This document shows positions 24,701-39,700 of a stretch of DNA of 64,000 bases, one piece after another; position 1 is the stretch's first letter, and each line of letters opens with the position of its first letter. Below the pieces are notes generated by a model. That model had not been told where the DNA came from. It did not search any database and worked only from the letters and a program-made list of their open reading frames with translations. The stretch comes from Metopolophium dirhodum (Eukaryota; Arthropoda; Insecta; Hemiptera; Aphididae). The translations under genes were made by a program, and so were the position numbers. The stretch spans positions 3,286,001-3,350,000 of the forward strand of contig NC_083567.1 in NCBI RefSeq assembly GCF_019925205.1, in the 5' to 3' direction.

Positions 24701-27700
24701 TCATCACTTTAACCACAGAATAGATTAAATTCTGTGCTTTAACCATTAATTAATTTATCCATTTGTACATCAATAGGCATCTAGGTAAAGTAAACCACTG
24801 CAGAATACGTTCAAAGCATGATAGAGGTCAAATAAAGTATTATTTGATAGATGGTGCTGCATTTGATAGTTTATATAGTTTAATAACTTATTATCGTACA
24901 TATCCATTACGTATACAAGTAAATTGCTATAAATTTAAAATTTTACGTTGAAGTTTAAATACATATATTCATCACATGAACTAATAATTATTTAATTTTA
25001 GGAATGCTATATTATTTTAAATGAACCTGTACCTCAGCCTTTAAAGCATGAAGGGATGAGTTGGTATCTTCCTCATGTTTGTAGAAGTCGAGCAGAGGCA
25101 TTATTGCGACGAGTACCACAAGAAGGTGCATTTTTGGTGCGACCATGTGAAAATGACAAACGTCTTTATGCTATTTCATTTAGGTAAATTAAGAAAAAGT
25201 ATTTGCTGTATTCGTTATAAACCAATTAAAAAATATTTGTAAATACTGTTATTTTAGAGCTGAAAAGAAGATTAAACACTGTCGCATTAAACTTGAAGGG
25301 CGATTGTACACTATTGGTGTAAAACAGTTTGAAAGCCTAGTGGAACTTATAAAGTATTATGAACAAAATTATTTATATAAAAAAATTAAACTATGGTTTC
25401 CTGTAAATGAAGATATTGTACAAAGATTGGGAACTGTGAGTATAATATACATAATATATTAAAACAATATTTAAAAATTATTATTTATTTATGAAATTAA
25501 ACATAGGTATATTATAAGATTATAATTTTAAAATGATAACCAGTCATATTTTACATTATATGTTATTACTTATTAATTAATTATTTCATATTATTACTTA
25601 GTAATTGGAGTGGGTAGGATTAAGTAGTTTAATTTTGAAACAGTTTGCCCATTCCATATTGGCATCACCTGGGGTGTAGCTATTGATTTCTTTTGTTGAA
25701 CTGCAGCTGATTTAGTACTTGGTAAACCCACAAATCCCAAAGCTGGCACACAATCTGAACAAAGTGGTATAGGTTGAAGTGGCTTGTTTGCTTTGACTGT
25801 TGGGGTCTTAAGTGTTTTACCATTACAGTCAGCTTGTGGTGGTTGACCAAATGTTAGATGCATTGGGCTTGATGTTAGTGATTTTAAATCTATTGGCGAT
25901 TCACCTGGATTCAAATAAAACATCAATGTTTGCGGTGGTTTTAATTTGTCTTGTGTTTCTAATGGTTTGGATTTGTCATGTGTTTCTAATAGTTTGAATT
26001 TGTCATGTGTTTCTAATGGTTTTGATTTTTCAAATTTATTATGTTCTGGTTTTATTGAGTCTTTTACTGTCATTTGTTGGGAACCTTCTGCCTGTTCTGA
26101 ACCCTTGTAAAAACTGCCTCCACTTAAAATGTGCATTAAATTAAAACCACTTTTACCAGAATCTGCTTGTTGTTGAGTCGGTTGAGGCTTATTTTCTGTT
26201 ATGGAATAATCATTTTGGATCATATTGGTATATACTGGTAACATAACCATTGAATTTGGATCGTAATAATAAAGTGGTTGTGTTTGTGTTTGCAGAGTAG
26301 ACTTCTGACTTCCTTTGAAACTTCCTGGTGGAGAGGTCGAACTTGGTTGAGAATAGTAAATTCCAGAATTATCATATGCATGTTGCTTAATATCTCCATG
26401 GGTTCCAAATCCCGCAAAATAACCTTGGTTAAACGAATTTGGTGGTTGCTGAATTTGTGATTGGCGATTGTAATTAACTTGCGTATCATATAATGATCCA
26501 AAAATTGATGGATTATATCCAACTAACCTCAATGGTTTGTTTGATAATTGTTGGCTTTTGAATTTTGAATGTCCGTGACTTGGTTGATAGCTTTCCTGCC
26601 GTTCCATTTCTATAGAATCAGTTTCAACTTCTTTTAGTGGCTTATCAGATAATGCACCATTAAAGTTTAACCTAGGATCAGACTGCTCATGGTCTCCATT
26701 GATATTTTGTATCATTTTAACAATATCTTTTTTTATAGCTTCATCATCATTATATTTGAAATCATCTGTATTTACTGGATTTGGTTTTTTAAAAGGAACT
26801 GTAAATTCTGTTTGTTTAATTGTGATTCCCTCGTCTTGAATTAATACTTGATCTGTTGCCTGTTCGTCTTTTACATCATCTTTACGATCTTCAGTTTGGT
26901 TTGTGCTCACATGTTCAGTTATTTTAATAGTTTTTTCAGTGCTCTCTGCCAAATTATATTCATCTCTGGAGTCCATCTCAATTGGTTTTGATGATATTTG
27001 TTCTTGCGTATTTAAGGGTTCTACAACTATTGGCGATGCTTCTGAAGACACAATTGATTCCTTTGAAACATCAGTTTGTGTATCATATACAGGATTGTTT
27101 AAAGATATTTTGAACGGTGAAGCACCAACTTTGGTATTAACATCCGTTTGTAACCCATTAGATTTATCAACACGGTAATTAACAATCCGCATATCTCCAT
27201 TAGAATCAGCTATGTTATAATATGATCCAATTTTTTCTCCATTCTTGTTTTCTTCTTGTGGTGGTTTGTAGTCCACTGCTGGTTTATCATCTTGCACATA
27301 GTAGTGAAATCGGTATTGTGGAATCTGTAATTTAACCATATTGAATATTGATCAATGTATTAATTAATACTAAAATGCAGTGGCAGGTTAAAAGGCTCAA
27401 TTTTGACGCAGCTGCGTCAACTTTTCAAATGGGATGGTGCCACCCCGTGACTGTGGCACAGAATTACATGCTAAGGCCCGACCTCTTGGCTCTTTCGGCC
27501 AAACTTTATTTACATCATAATTATTTTTAAATTACTTAATTACGAAAATGTGACATTTAAAATTTAAGTTCAGTCTGCCACTGCTAAAATGTATACTTCT
27601 TGAAAATTTAATTTATTTATTACCTCTTGTATTTTGGATATTCCTCTTATTCCTGGTACCCTGGTTGATTCTACTCTAGTCATAACTACAATGAGTACAA

Positions 27701-30700
27701 GTATCTGAAAATTACACAAGTTTAATTAGTTTGAATCAAATTTATATTATATAATCTTTACATAATATTTAGTCCAATAATTATCACTATTAGAATATTG
27801 AAATTTGTTTTGCCAAAAGAAAAAAATTAATTTTACATGAGTTACCAAAACCGTATAACTCAAAAAAATTTGTATTACAAAATAATATAACATTTTTTAA
27901 CAAAATTGGACCAATCCTCTAAAAAAATGTTCCTAAAGAGATGATGATATGGTTTGTGGATTAAAAATTTGTTCTGAAATTATACGTATCACGTATTGCT
28001 TACGATATATAAATTTAATTTTCACTACCTTTCCTGCAAATTTTGATTAGCATTCCTTGTACATTATTGTAGATCAAATATTTAACTACTTTCTATTTAA
28101 TAATAATTTTAAGTAATATACATTTAAATATTAATTTAGTTTATTATAAATTGTTTAAGCATAATATCTTAATAAGTTAAAAATATTAAGAATTTATTTG
28201 ATCATTTTAAAAGGACGTTGTACTCGCATGTGTTGTCTTTGTCTAACTAATGCATAATAGTATATCAAAATGTACGTCCAACAGTTCCAATTTTGTGTTG
28301 TTAGCTTAAATATTTTTTTTTTTTTTAACATTTATTTAGAAAATATACAATCTGTAAGGTTTTTTACAATAGGCATATATGCTGTGTTTATGTGATTTTA
28401 ACGTGAGTTAACATGATTTTAAGGAACTACCCAACAGTAGTACTTATGGCTTGAGGGAGCTTAAATATAAGAGTGAATATTGACCTATTATCAAACTTAA
28501 ATGTAAGAATATTATGTTGCTATCTGTATTCTTTCTTTGGTTTTTTACGATATTTTACTTTTTAAGTGAGTAATGACTATGAGTATGTAATATATTAATA
28601 TTTGAAAATGCTCCAAATTAAATTAAAAATTAAAATATCGTAAATAATCAACGAACAAAGATGTTACTTCTACACATTTTTCTGTAATACGACCGTATTG
28701 ACTTTTAAGTTGATAACTGCTAGTAGTATTATAAAAATAATTATTATCGTATGCCAGTTGAAATCGGAAATATCCATCGACTTTTAGAAAAACTGATTAC
28801 TCTATGCCTGAAGGAGTTGTGAAGTAATTTGTTATTAGTTATTAATTATTTGGTTGGTTGGGTGAGAGGGGTCCAGCGTTTAAAATATTCGTGTGGCGGT
28901 ATTGGACACTTGCCTACTACATATAGCCAAATAGGTACCTATTAATCAAATCTTTGTGAAATTGTTGTAATCCATATATTTTAACTAGGTTCTATTTACC
29001 ATGACTAAATATATATTTAGCCATGCTATTTACTTAATTACTTATCAATTTATCATTTAAGTAATATACTACACTCATGAACATTGAATACTTGAACTTA
29101 TAATATACGTTTTCATATGTGTTATACATTTTAATAAAATACGATACAACTGATATTGTTTATCTGTTTACGTCTGTTCTTAACTACTAAGAAAAAAAAA
29201 GTATAGTCTTATAAAAACAAAATATTCTTATGGTTCACTAGGCACCCTACGTTCCTATAGTTATAAACCACCTGTCTTGTAAAAAAGGCGCGTACCTAAA
29301 AAAAATAATTTTTGTAAGCATTGTAACCATTCAACAATAGAATCGGTTTTTTTATGTTATTCGACTACCTCAGATGGCAGGTAGCAGGCAGTCTATAATT
29401 ATAATCCTTTTTGATATAATAATTATTTTTAACGTTTGATTTTGGACTGCAGTATAGTATGTTTATGACACATTGTTATACGGTTAATCCGTAATCGTCT
29501 ACCTCATTATTAAAATATGTAAATACTATTTTTACTCCAAAACAAAAATAGTAAAACAAATATGGTACTTCTTAGACATTCATAATTTATTACATGTGTC
29601 AATGACCAATGTGTTATTTTTGTTAGGTAATTATTAAATTATCATGTGAAATACTAAAATAATAGGTATTTTACAGTAGTTAATTCGGTATCAAGCGTAA
29701 TATCATACTATTCATTTTTAAGTTAGGTCCATTTTAATTTTTATATTTAATATTTATAAGTAAATAATGAATAAATCATATCGAGAATATACACATAATA
29801 CACGCATTAAAAAAAAATCATCATAAGTTATGTTTGTTTTGAATCTAAAATTAATAATTAAATGACTTAATAATTAGCAGCAAAATTTTAATTTAAAAAT
29901 AGTTATTATCATTATTATTTGCATAATTACGGACGTGTAGAATGTGTAGAATGAATTATTATACAACTGGATTTACTTACAACAATTACCTACTTTTTCA
30001 TAATAATTATAAAAATCATTTAGAATTTAGAATTTAGTTTTCACTATTCAAAATATTTTTATTATCTTAAATTGTTGTACCTATATAATTTTATATTTTC
30101 CCGGAGTTATTCTGTATTTATGTATTATACTGTTTACTATTTACTTAAATAATGCTTGGTGATTTAGAGATACCTACTTTAGCGTATTACATAGTATTAT
30201 AGTAGATACATGAATTATATTTTTTACAGTGCATAGGTTTTTAATATTAACTATAAATATATTAAAATATGTTATGACACCACTACCTACATTATAATAA
30301 AATTATACTATACAGAGTTAAAAATATTATCCTGAAACAGCGTATACAACCGCCCACAACGCATAGCAAAACATTGTTGTTTTAATTGTATGATATTTTT
30401 AAAATCATAATTCTCATCTTTACGTCATAACTCGTAGAAATTAAAAATTATAGATAGCTACTGCGCTAAAAAAATATAAAAAAAAATATAAATAAAATAA
30501 TAAAAATAATATAAATATTGCGGCAACCCGCGTAAGTACAACCCCTCGGGAATAATGTGCTACGGCAGCCGGCGGCCTGAAAATTCTTGAAACAAATTTT
30601 TTCAACCGCCGCGCCATCGATTATAAACGTATTAGATAAATATAGTAAAATAGTGTATATATTGAGAATGTTTTTAAATGTGGATAGATTCTGTGAATGC

Positions 30701-33700
30701 AAACATGTAAACAAATTTAAAAATGCACATCCCTATGGTGTAAAAAAAGTAATTTAACGGATCATGTTTCTCACCTGTACGACATTCTTTAACGACAACT
30801 CCATCTTTCTCATTGTTGTAACCGCAGACAGAACCCTGCTGTTTGAATGAAATAATTATACTGATGCGTGTAGCTCGTCATCAACCCCCTTTTATAATCT
30901 TCATCCTTGACTTCTCCACTGCCACCACCTCCCCACTACCTGCTTGTCCTTGGCCACTAGAAATATTCCATTAGGAATTCTCACGTGATGTGAATGATGT
31001 GATGCTTATTTAAATGCGTGTATCATATGTGATGGAAAAATTATCTAATTTTAAAGCTATTTTCACAATTTATTGGTATGGTAAATTGTGTAAACAAAGT
31101 GCTTATTTATTTTTAAGGTAATTAGTTAAAATACAGTAATACCGTTATCGATACGAGTGGCCCAAGTAAGTGCATGAATGGATTAAGTTTAGTGTATACT
31201 TTTAGTACACCTTGATGATTTGGGTATGTACTATGTTCCGCCTCCCCCCTCGTGCCATAAATATCTTTGGGTATAATTTTGTATACTGGACACTGGTACA
31301 TCGGGTTTTCCAGTAGATTACTGCCACTCCATCTAAACATGACATGCTATATAGTAACATTAGAACGAGTTTCCTCTTTATTTATTCAATAAATATACTT
31401 GAGTTAAAATACTTTTGTGGTTTAAAAGAATTTAAAATTAATATTATTTTTAGATACTGAATTCCCGATCACAAATTGTAATCAATGTAACATATTTAAC
31501 TTACAAAAAAAAAGACGAAATATAATTTTATTTTTTTGCTAATTCATCTTTTAAAATTTTAAATTTACTATGAGTGAACCGATGTTTGATGAATGTATTT
31601 ATTAGTGTAGCGTGCTAAAATTGTAGTACTAAATAGTAAATGGTAAATTGGTGGCCAATCAATTTAGACCTTTCCGGCTTTCCCACACTGCACCGGGCGG
31701 TTTCTCTAACACTTTGTTGATGCGTTGTTTACACTAAAATACTAAATTCTACCTTTTTTAGTAATTGAAAAATATATAATTAAATTAATAAAAAGCGATG
31801 TATGTAATTATTTAACAATATACAAAATTGAAAATATACATATTCATAATAATTTAAACTATTCATTTATGATTTGTTACTGTTTTGTAATTAATGTGTA
31901 ATAGTTTATAGCCACTTATTATGAACATATATTTTGTGCAAGTACATAAACATCAACGTCTTACATTATTTATAAAACAAAAAATCGTTTTTAAAAGTAA
32001 AAAGTTATTACTATTATTACTTATTGTGTGCAGTAGGTACATTTTTTCAAGAACTGTTTTTAAATAATATTAAATTGTTTTACATTTTATATAGTTGAGT
32101 AGATATTTTTTTTATCATAATTTTATAAGTGGATTGGGATGACGATATAATCGGTTATTGAATCGTTAATAATGTTGTTTGGCTAATTCTGTGACTGTAG
32201 ATATTTTTAAATCAGAGTGGATGGATTTATTTGAGACATAGAAATATAGAATGGAGCTTTTGAAATGGTACGAACGATTTATGACTAAATTCTTTGGATA
32301 TGGTTAGTATTGGACATATTTGATCCGCCCCAGAGCCTGGATGCCGTATGTCCAGATGAGTCCAAGCAGTAGTTTATAAATCAATAATTTATTTAGTAGT
32401 TTTATATTTTTGGAGGTTAGTAACGGGCGAAGGAGGCATAGGCGATTATTTAGTAATTAAACTTTGTTTTTAATGTGAGGTAGCCAGGTAACTAGGTAAG
32501 ACGACGGTAAATGTGAATACCAAGGTAACGTACACATTGAGCTATAGTCAATTTTTATTTTCTAATTAAAATATTTTTAATGGTTATATTTATTAATATA
32601 AATATTGTAATTTTTATTTTTTAGTGTAACTTAAAGATTCTATATTAAAATTAAAAAAACTGGTAGCATATAATTTAAGGATGAAAAGTAATACTATAGG
32701 TATTGATTTTAAGATACCCAAGAATTTAATTAAAACTTTGAAAGGGTCATATTATACTCATACGAGAACGTAGTTCGGGTATCGCGTACCTATCTATAAA
32801 ATCGTTAGTTTATCGTATCATTCTATAGAACCGTATATATCTCGTGACTAATCTGTATTCTGTGTTATGTAATTTGGACTTGGATGGTGAATCCTATCAT
32901 TAGCAATAGAAAATATATTTAATGAGGAAAACTGAAAATAATGATTATTTGGTCGGTAATTGCGTATTTGCAACAACATAATTTAAAAATATTTTTATGA
33001 AACTATACAGCTTCAAATTTGTAGAAGATGCTTTCAAAATTATAATAAATAATAATATATTAATATACTAAAAGAGTAGTATTAATTTTCATTTTTTATT
33101 TAAATACAATATTATACTGAACATAATTTATTTATGAAAGAATTTTTCACTTATTTACACCTTTCAAAAAAATAATGTTTATAGCAGTATTATTCTTTTT
33201 TCACCCTTCCGATCTTCGGCGTATAGTCTTTTGTAGACTTGTAGTTTTTATGAGATACGTTTATTCGTGTCTGGTTATTGTAACCATCATTATTTTTAAA
33301 AAAAACCTAGACGTCTTGTGGTTTCACCCTCAGATATTACATTATGTTTGTTATTATGTGAATCACATAATATTATCCAGCCATGCTCCTGGAGATACAA
33401 CGCGGGAGATGAAAACGCTAAGCTACCACCATAACCGGTTTAGGCATAAATAACAAAATCTGTATCCCGTCACCTACTGAGGCAATATAATTTAAAAATT
33501 CCAAGATCAGGTTTCTCAAACACTAAATAATAACGAAAAAAAGAGTTCTAATGATGTATTGTTACGAAAGGTAGGCATATTAAACCGTTCGACCCTTATT
33601 AAAGGTTCATCGAACTTAAAATGACCTCTAATTTGAAGTTTTTAATCTTTCTAGTGTCTATGTTGGGTTAATAAAAAATTTATTTTTTTAGATAATATTG

Positions 33701-36700
33701 TTTATACTATTGTCTATTTATAATATTATATTGTATGCGGCGCCGAAATGGAATGGACTGAAATATGTTTACATTATTTAATAGGACGTAGTGTCGTAGT
33801 CACTTGAAATTAATTATAAATCTGTCCCCAAATGAATATCATTAGGTAAATACCAGGTATGATTGAATTTTGTCGTTATGAAAGTTTGAAACAATTATTA
33901 TTTTATTGAAATATTTTATTGGTCTTCAGGATTTTTGTTTTATTTTTATCTTACCAAAACATTGAAAATAAAAATATGTGTTTATTTTATTTACCATATA
34001 GTTTATCTATGTAAAATGCAAGGCTGGGCAAGTTAAGGATATATTTTTTAACTCAGTTAAATGTAATAGACATTTTAAATATATAAACTAATTTTTAATT
34101 AAGTTAACAAGTACTACTAATTTAACTTAAATTTATAAGTTAAGTTAATTTTAAAAAAAAAATGCATTGAAAAAGTATTAAAATAAGTAGTAATCACTTG
34201 GATAGTAATATATCTATGAATATAGATATATATGTATATTATTATGTAATTAGTAATTACTAATTAATTGTAATATGTGTGTAATTTAAAACCGTAGGGC
34301 TATATGATACAGCATCACAGCCTGTATCATTTTAGAACTCTATTCGATATTCATATTTCTCGTTGGGTTCATTTAAAATAATTTTAATTTAAATTTGAGT
34401 GTAAATGTGCTTACTGTATATCGTTTAACATTTGTAGTTCAAAAAATAAATTACTCAAACATTCATAAATTATAAAAAAAACTACTATATTAATTCTACT
34501 TATAATATGTCAATATGTGGTGAATATTTAATATCTATCCGTTCGACCAACACTGGCCGAGTAATATAAATACATAGATTACGGACTGACGGTATTTTAG
34601 GTATACCAGGAAATTACCGGTATTTAAAAATTGTTCGATATTTTTGAATACTGGTACACCGAGATTCGGTAATTACTGTTACCGAAAATATCGTGCCACG
34701 GTAATTACCGAAAATCCGGTATACCTACATTTATTATTTATTATTTTTAAGTAATCATAAATTACAATGACATAAAAAATGATACTTTTAAATTGTTTAG
34801 AGGTTAATTTACTCGAATTTTTAAACTTACGGAGGTAAACGTGATCTGCTGAGCTTAAAATTTGCTATGTTTACGCACTTGTAAGACAGGGACAACAAAT
34901 GTTTGTGTAGCATCCTCTTAAATTTGAATAACGTAAACTATAATATGAACTATGTATGTATAAATGTATAAATGTATACATATTTTATACACCAGTATAG
35001 TTAGGTAGGTATTTTTGTAATAAAATTATAATATATAAATCAAATGGTGTGAGTTCATGATAAGTGATAATCAGTAGTTGTATTAAATAACAACTAACAA
35101 GTAATAACTAGTGAGCAAGTACTGAAGTACCTAATAACTAATAACTAAAATAAGTAGGTTAATGTATTATGAATTAATGTATTATTATGAATCGTGGCTT
35201 CGTGGGCTCTTAGATATCTAGTTATACGCCTGACTATTGTTAAATTGTTATAAGTATTATATTATACGAAATTCTTCGTAAATATATTATCTATTTTAGA
35301 TTCTGAGCAAAGCAATGAATGTATTGATTTTACAATGATGTGTGTTTTTTTTTTTATTTTTTTATTTTTTTTTTTTTTGTGTCTGTCATCACCTTTTAGG
35401 ACAGTAAAAGTGCTTGGATTTTCTTCAACAGTAACTTTTCTGATAGGAAAGTGAATCTAGTTGGTACTTTGGGGGGTCAAACGTAAAAATTTCACAGTAG
35501 TTTTCAAAAGCGACGTGAAAAACAAAAGAAAAATTAAGGAAAAACGGGAATTTTTACGTAAAATCTGTTTTCGAGAAAATCGATTTTGGTTTTTGGTGTA
35601 ACTCTAAAACAAATGACCGTAGGGACATGAAATTTTGACTGAATGTTTATATTAGCATTTTCTATACACCATAAAATTTTGAAAATATTTTGACTTTTTG
35701 AGCTGTTAACGGACATTGTCAGTTTTAAATTTTTTTAGTTTTTTTTTCTATAAATATCAATAAAATTTTATCTGTTGAGTAAAAAAGCTTGAAAATTTAA
35801 TAAAAGGCTCCTAAGTTATTGTTTCAAAGGCAGATGAAAAAAATTAAAAATCTTTAGTCACAGTTTTTATTTATAAACATTTAAAGTTCAAATTTTGACA
35901 AAATACGGAAAAATCACGAAAATTAGCAAATTATTTTGAGTTGAGAATTCATAGAAAAATTTCTTTTTAAATCTAAGATTTTAAAATGTAATATAAGATT
36001 ACTCATAAGTTTGTCTACCTTTATTAAAAAAAAAATGTCTACAAAAACCTTAAATTAAATTTTTATGAGCGTCTGAAATTTATATTTTTACAACATTTGA
36101 TATTCACTCGATTTCTCATGTAACAATTTTCTTATTTTATTGTAATTAAAAAACGAATGACTGTAGATACTTTTGACTCTTTTTGAGTGGTTACATTGTG
36201 AGTTTTCAATTTTTTTAGTTTTTTTTTCTATAAATATAATAGTACATTTTTTCTGTAAATAGGTTATATATAAATTACTTTATTCACAATAATATCATCA
36301 AATATACTTGGTAATATCATAGGCTGATTGACCGTTTTCGCTCAGAATCGTTTTTCTTATACAATGATATTATATCATTGAATTCAAATTTAGCACCATC
36401 CATTACACTGACCCACTTGTAACCTACTGTACAGCAGAGCGACATCCACTTATCCACCTTTTTTATAAAAATATTTTCTATATTTTACGAACTTATAACT
36501 TGTATAAAAAAATTCGTTTCTGGATAATAATGTGAAAAATCAAAATTGACTTAATTAGGAATATTAAAAATAATAGAAATAAGTTGATTTTAAGTTAACG
36601 TAGATACAAATGAGTTAAGTAAAAGTTAAGTTAATTAAAACTGCGAACTAGTCAGTTAAGTTAATAAGTTAAAAATAACTTAACTTTTAACTTATTAACC

Positions 36701-39700
36701 TTAATTAGTATAGGTCCCAGCCTTGGAAAAATGTCAATAACATATATTGTTGATTGTATAATTGTATAATGTATTATAGTTAAATAGTTATTTTGTTTGT
36801 GTGCTCAAGTTAATCAACACTCTTTATGTTTTCAGGACATCGATGATTCTTCTATTTCAAGTACACCTGGTTATATGGATCCGAGTAGTTTCATCAAGAA
36901 GGTAACTAACATTAACTTCGTAAGTTAGAATTGACATCCAAGCGTTTGGGTGGGTTATTATTATTATTATTAGTAGTAATTAACTATTAATATTTTTAAA
37001 TTATCATTTATTGCTTCTGGAAAAATAAATGTTAAACAATAGTTTGTTTTTTAATTGTTTAGAAAACCTCTGTAAAAGAACATCCGAATATCATTAATCA
37101 GTAATATAATTTATAAGTTAAAAATTTAAAACTATTATAAATCGAAATATCCTCTTAGAAAATGTAAACCATTAACAAGAATTTATTTACTTTAGTGAGC
37201 ACTCCTAACAGTGAGCATTTCAATACTTATCGGTTATTTTCTCCTCACTCCCCAACTCCACGTTATCGAAACTTTCGGGTAAATTGTGTAAATTTATACT
37301 AACCATTAACCATTGTTGGCATTTTTATAAAAAATCACGTCATACTATTTAAATACGAAACAGTTAACTATTTTCATTTTCATTTTATCTTACAGTTTTT
37401 AAATTATTAAATTCTTCCATAAAATGCTTATCAAATTATAAAAAATAAAAGTTGAAATTTGAATAATTTTAACTTATTAACCACTCTTTCCTCAGACATG
37501 TCTTGCATATTTGTAGCTAAAGTTATTATATAAAATTATCAATTGATGTACATTATTTTAAATTTAAATGAATAATTCTGTTCAAAGCATTCAAATAAAT
37601 ATATTTATTTATAAGGTATTAAGTATTATATTATCAGATACTTATGTATTTTTATCTAAAATAAATGTATAATAATATTTTTTTTATCATTTATAGGTTA
37701 CTGTGAAAGCAACATTTGATTACGAGAGCCGACAAGATGATGAATTGTCATTTTGCAAGCATGCTGTAATTACAAATGTAGTGAAACAGGACAGTGGTTG
37801 GTGGCGTGGTGATTATGGTGGAAAACGACAACATTGGTTTCCCAGTAACCACGTAGAAGAATTACAAGAGGCACACATAGAAAAATCTGACAGCGGTGTA
37901 AGTATAAGGACTTTTAAGCCAGCCAGAATGAATATCAATTTACTTGAAATTATTAATTATTAATAATTATAATATATAATATTATATTCAGCATAGGCAT
38001 AACTAGAGGGAGGCTTGAGTGGGCTTCAGCCCCGTTAGAATTTCTTAAGCCCCTATACATTTTATTAATAATTTACTTATTAAAAAAATGCTAGGGCTGA
38101 AGCCCCCCCCCCTAACTTTAAGGTCTAGTTACGCCTATGATGTTCAGCAATTTCTAATAACAATATACAGAGACACTGGTGTCAACCATGTGAAGTAACT
38201 ATTATCTAGTTAATGTTTTTGAAAATAATTAGTGTATTTAAGAATCATGTTTGTAATAATATAATATATTATAGTATAATTTTATACATCAAAATGGTTA
38301 ATTCATGTGTTAATACTCATTATAAACCTGAGATGGTAAATTTATAAGGCTTATTTATATATTATTCTATTTTTAAAAAGTTTAGGAATTAAGTTTAAGG
38401 AATAAATTAGTGAGTGAGAGGTAATTAAAGGACATATGAGGACAAATAGCACGAGACACTCTGTATGTAAAAAATGTGTTCAATTAATAATAATAACTAT
38501 TTGTTTTTATTTAAATATGTTCTAGTCAACAGAGTCTATGTTTTTGGGAAATTCACAAAAAGGGAGTTTAGACTTAACTGGCGCTTTAGTTGAGATCGGC
38601 AAATTAAATCAACTGAAACTTGAGTGGATGATCAAAATACAAACCTCTAATGCATGCACCCCATTCGTTGTAGGTTCAGTGTCACGAGAACAAGCGGAAG
38701 AATGGAGAAATCTTATTATAGAAACTGCCCATAATGCCAGTGCAAGAGTAATATAATAAAATAAATTACTTTTAATTTTATATTAATGCTATATATTGTT
38801 TTTTTTTTATCAAGGAAACAGAAAATAAAAAAATGGAAAGGCAGTTAAAAATTGCCAAAGAAATATCTGATCTTATTATTTATTGTCGATCAGTGGCTTT
38901 TTGTCTAGAAACACAACGAGAACGTGGATTTGTACACAATGAAATGTCTTCTTTTCCCGAAAATAAAGCGGAAAAACTTATGTGTCATCAAGAAAGCGTA
39001 TTCTTCTTTCGTTATCATCAAATTCAATTTAGTAGAGTATTTCCAAAAGGTCAACGCATTGACTCCTCTAATTATTCGCCAATAGCTATATGGAATACAG
39101 GATGTCAGATGGCTGCTCTTAATTACCAGTCACCAGGTATATAATTCAATTATTTTTTGACAATAGTTTTATAATAATTTCATTATTGGGTTTTAGATAA
39201 ATCAATGCAATTAAATCAAGCCAAATTTCGTTTAAACGGTGGTTGTGGCTATGTTTTAAAACCAGATTATATGTTAGACGAAAGTGATAAACTCTCAACA
39301 AATTGGATGGAAGAGACATTATCACTAACAGTTTGTATTATTGCTGGTCGACATGTTGGTAGACCAGGTCGTAACGGAATTTCTAATCCATTTGTTATTG
39401 TTGAGGTTTACGGAGCTGAATACGATTCAGGATTAAAATTAAATACACGCACAATACGTATGTTTATTTTTGTTTTATGAGTGATTATGACTGAATTATG
39501 CATGTGACAGTTTTATATTTTTATAGCTGATAATGGATTTAATCCAGTTTGGAATGAAACTTCTGAATTTGAAATTGCAAATCCTGCAGTTGCATTTATT
39601 AGGTTTGTGGTGAATGATGAAGATATGTTTGGTGATTCAAATTTCATAGGACAAGGAACATATTCGGTATGATTCTCTAAATCATGTTTTTAATATTAAT

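Larger units (their letters stand above)
34019..36725. mobile_element. 2.7-kb hAT-like element with nested repeats
   Basis: Left end CAAGGCTGGGCAAGTTAA and right end, reverse-complemented, CAAGGCTGGGACC: ten matching terminal bases. It is flanked by GTAAAATG (34011-34018) and GAAAAATG (36726-36733), 7 of 8 matching, as for an aged 8-bp duplication. Both subterminal regions are full of AAGTTAA/TTAACTT motifs in both orientations. No transposase frame survives. The interior has been invaded by the repeats at 34800-34925 and 35299-36475. Confidence 0.7.

Noticed and set aside
27325..27339. Met at 27339 as start of the cuticular protein
   Set aside because: The five codons before EIPQYRF are intronic; TTACAG is the acceptor and the signal peptide is encoded in two upstream exons.
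31122..31340. Minus frame with YQCPVYK, reminiscent of the dynein heavy-chain C-terminus
   Set aside because: Only a few residues agree and the expected TLSTTGHSTN-like continuation is not there. No neighbouring exons.
33175..33453. 92-codon plus frame
   Set aside because: No recognisable features, AT-rich context, no splice context.
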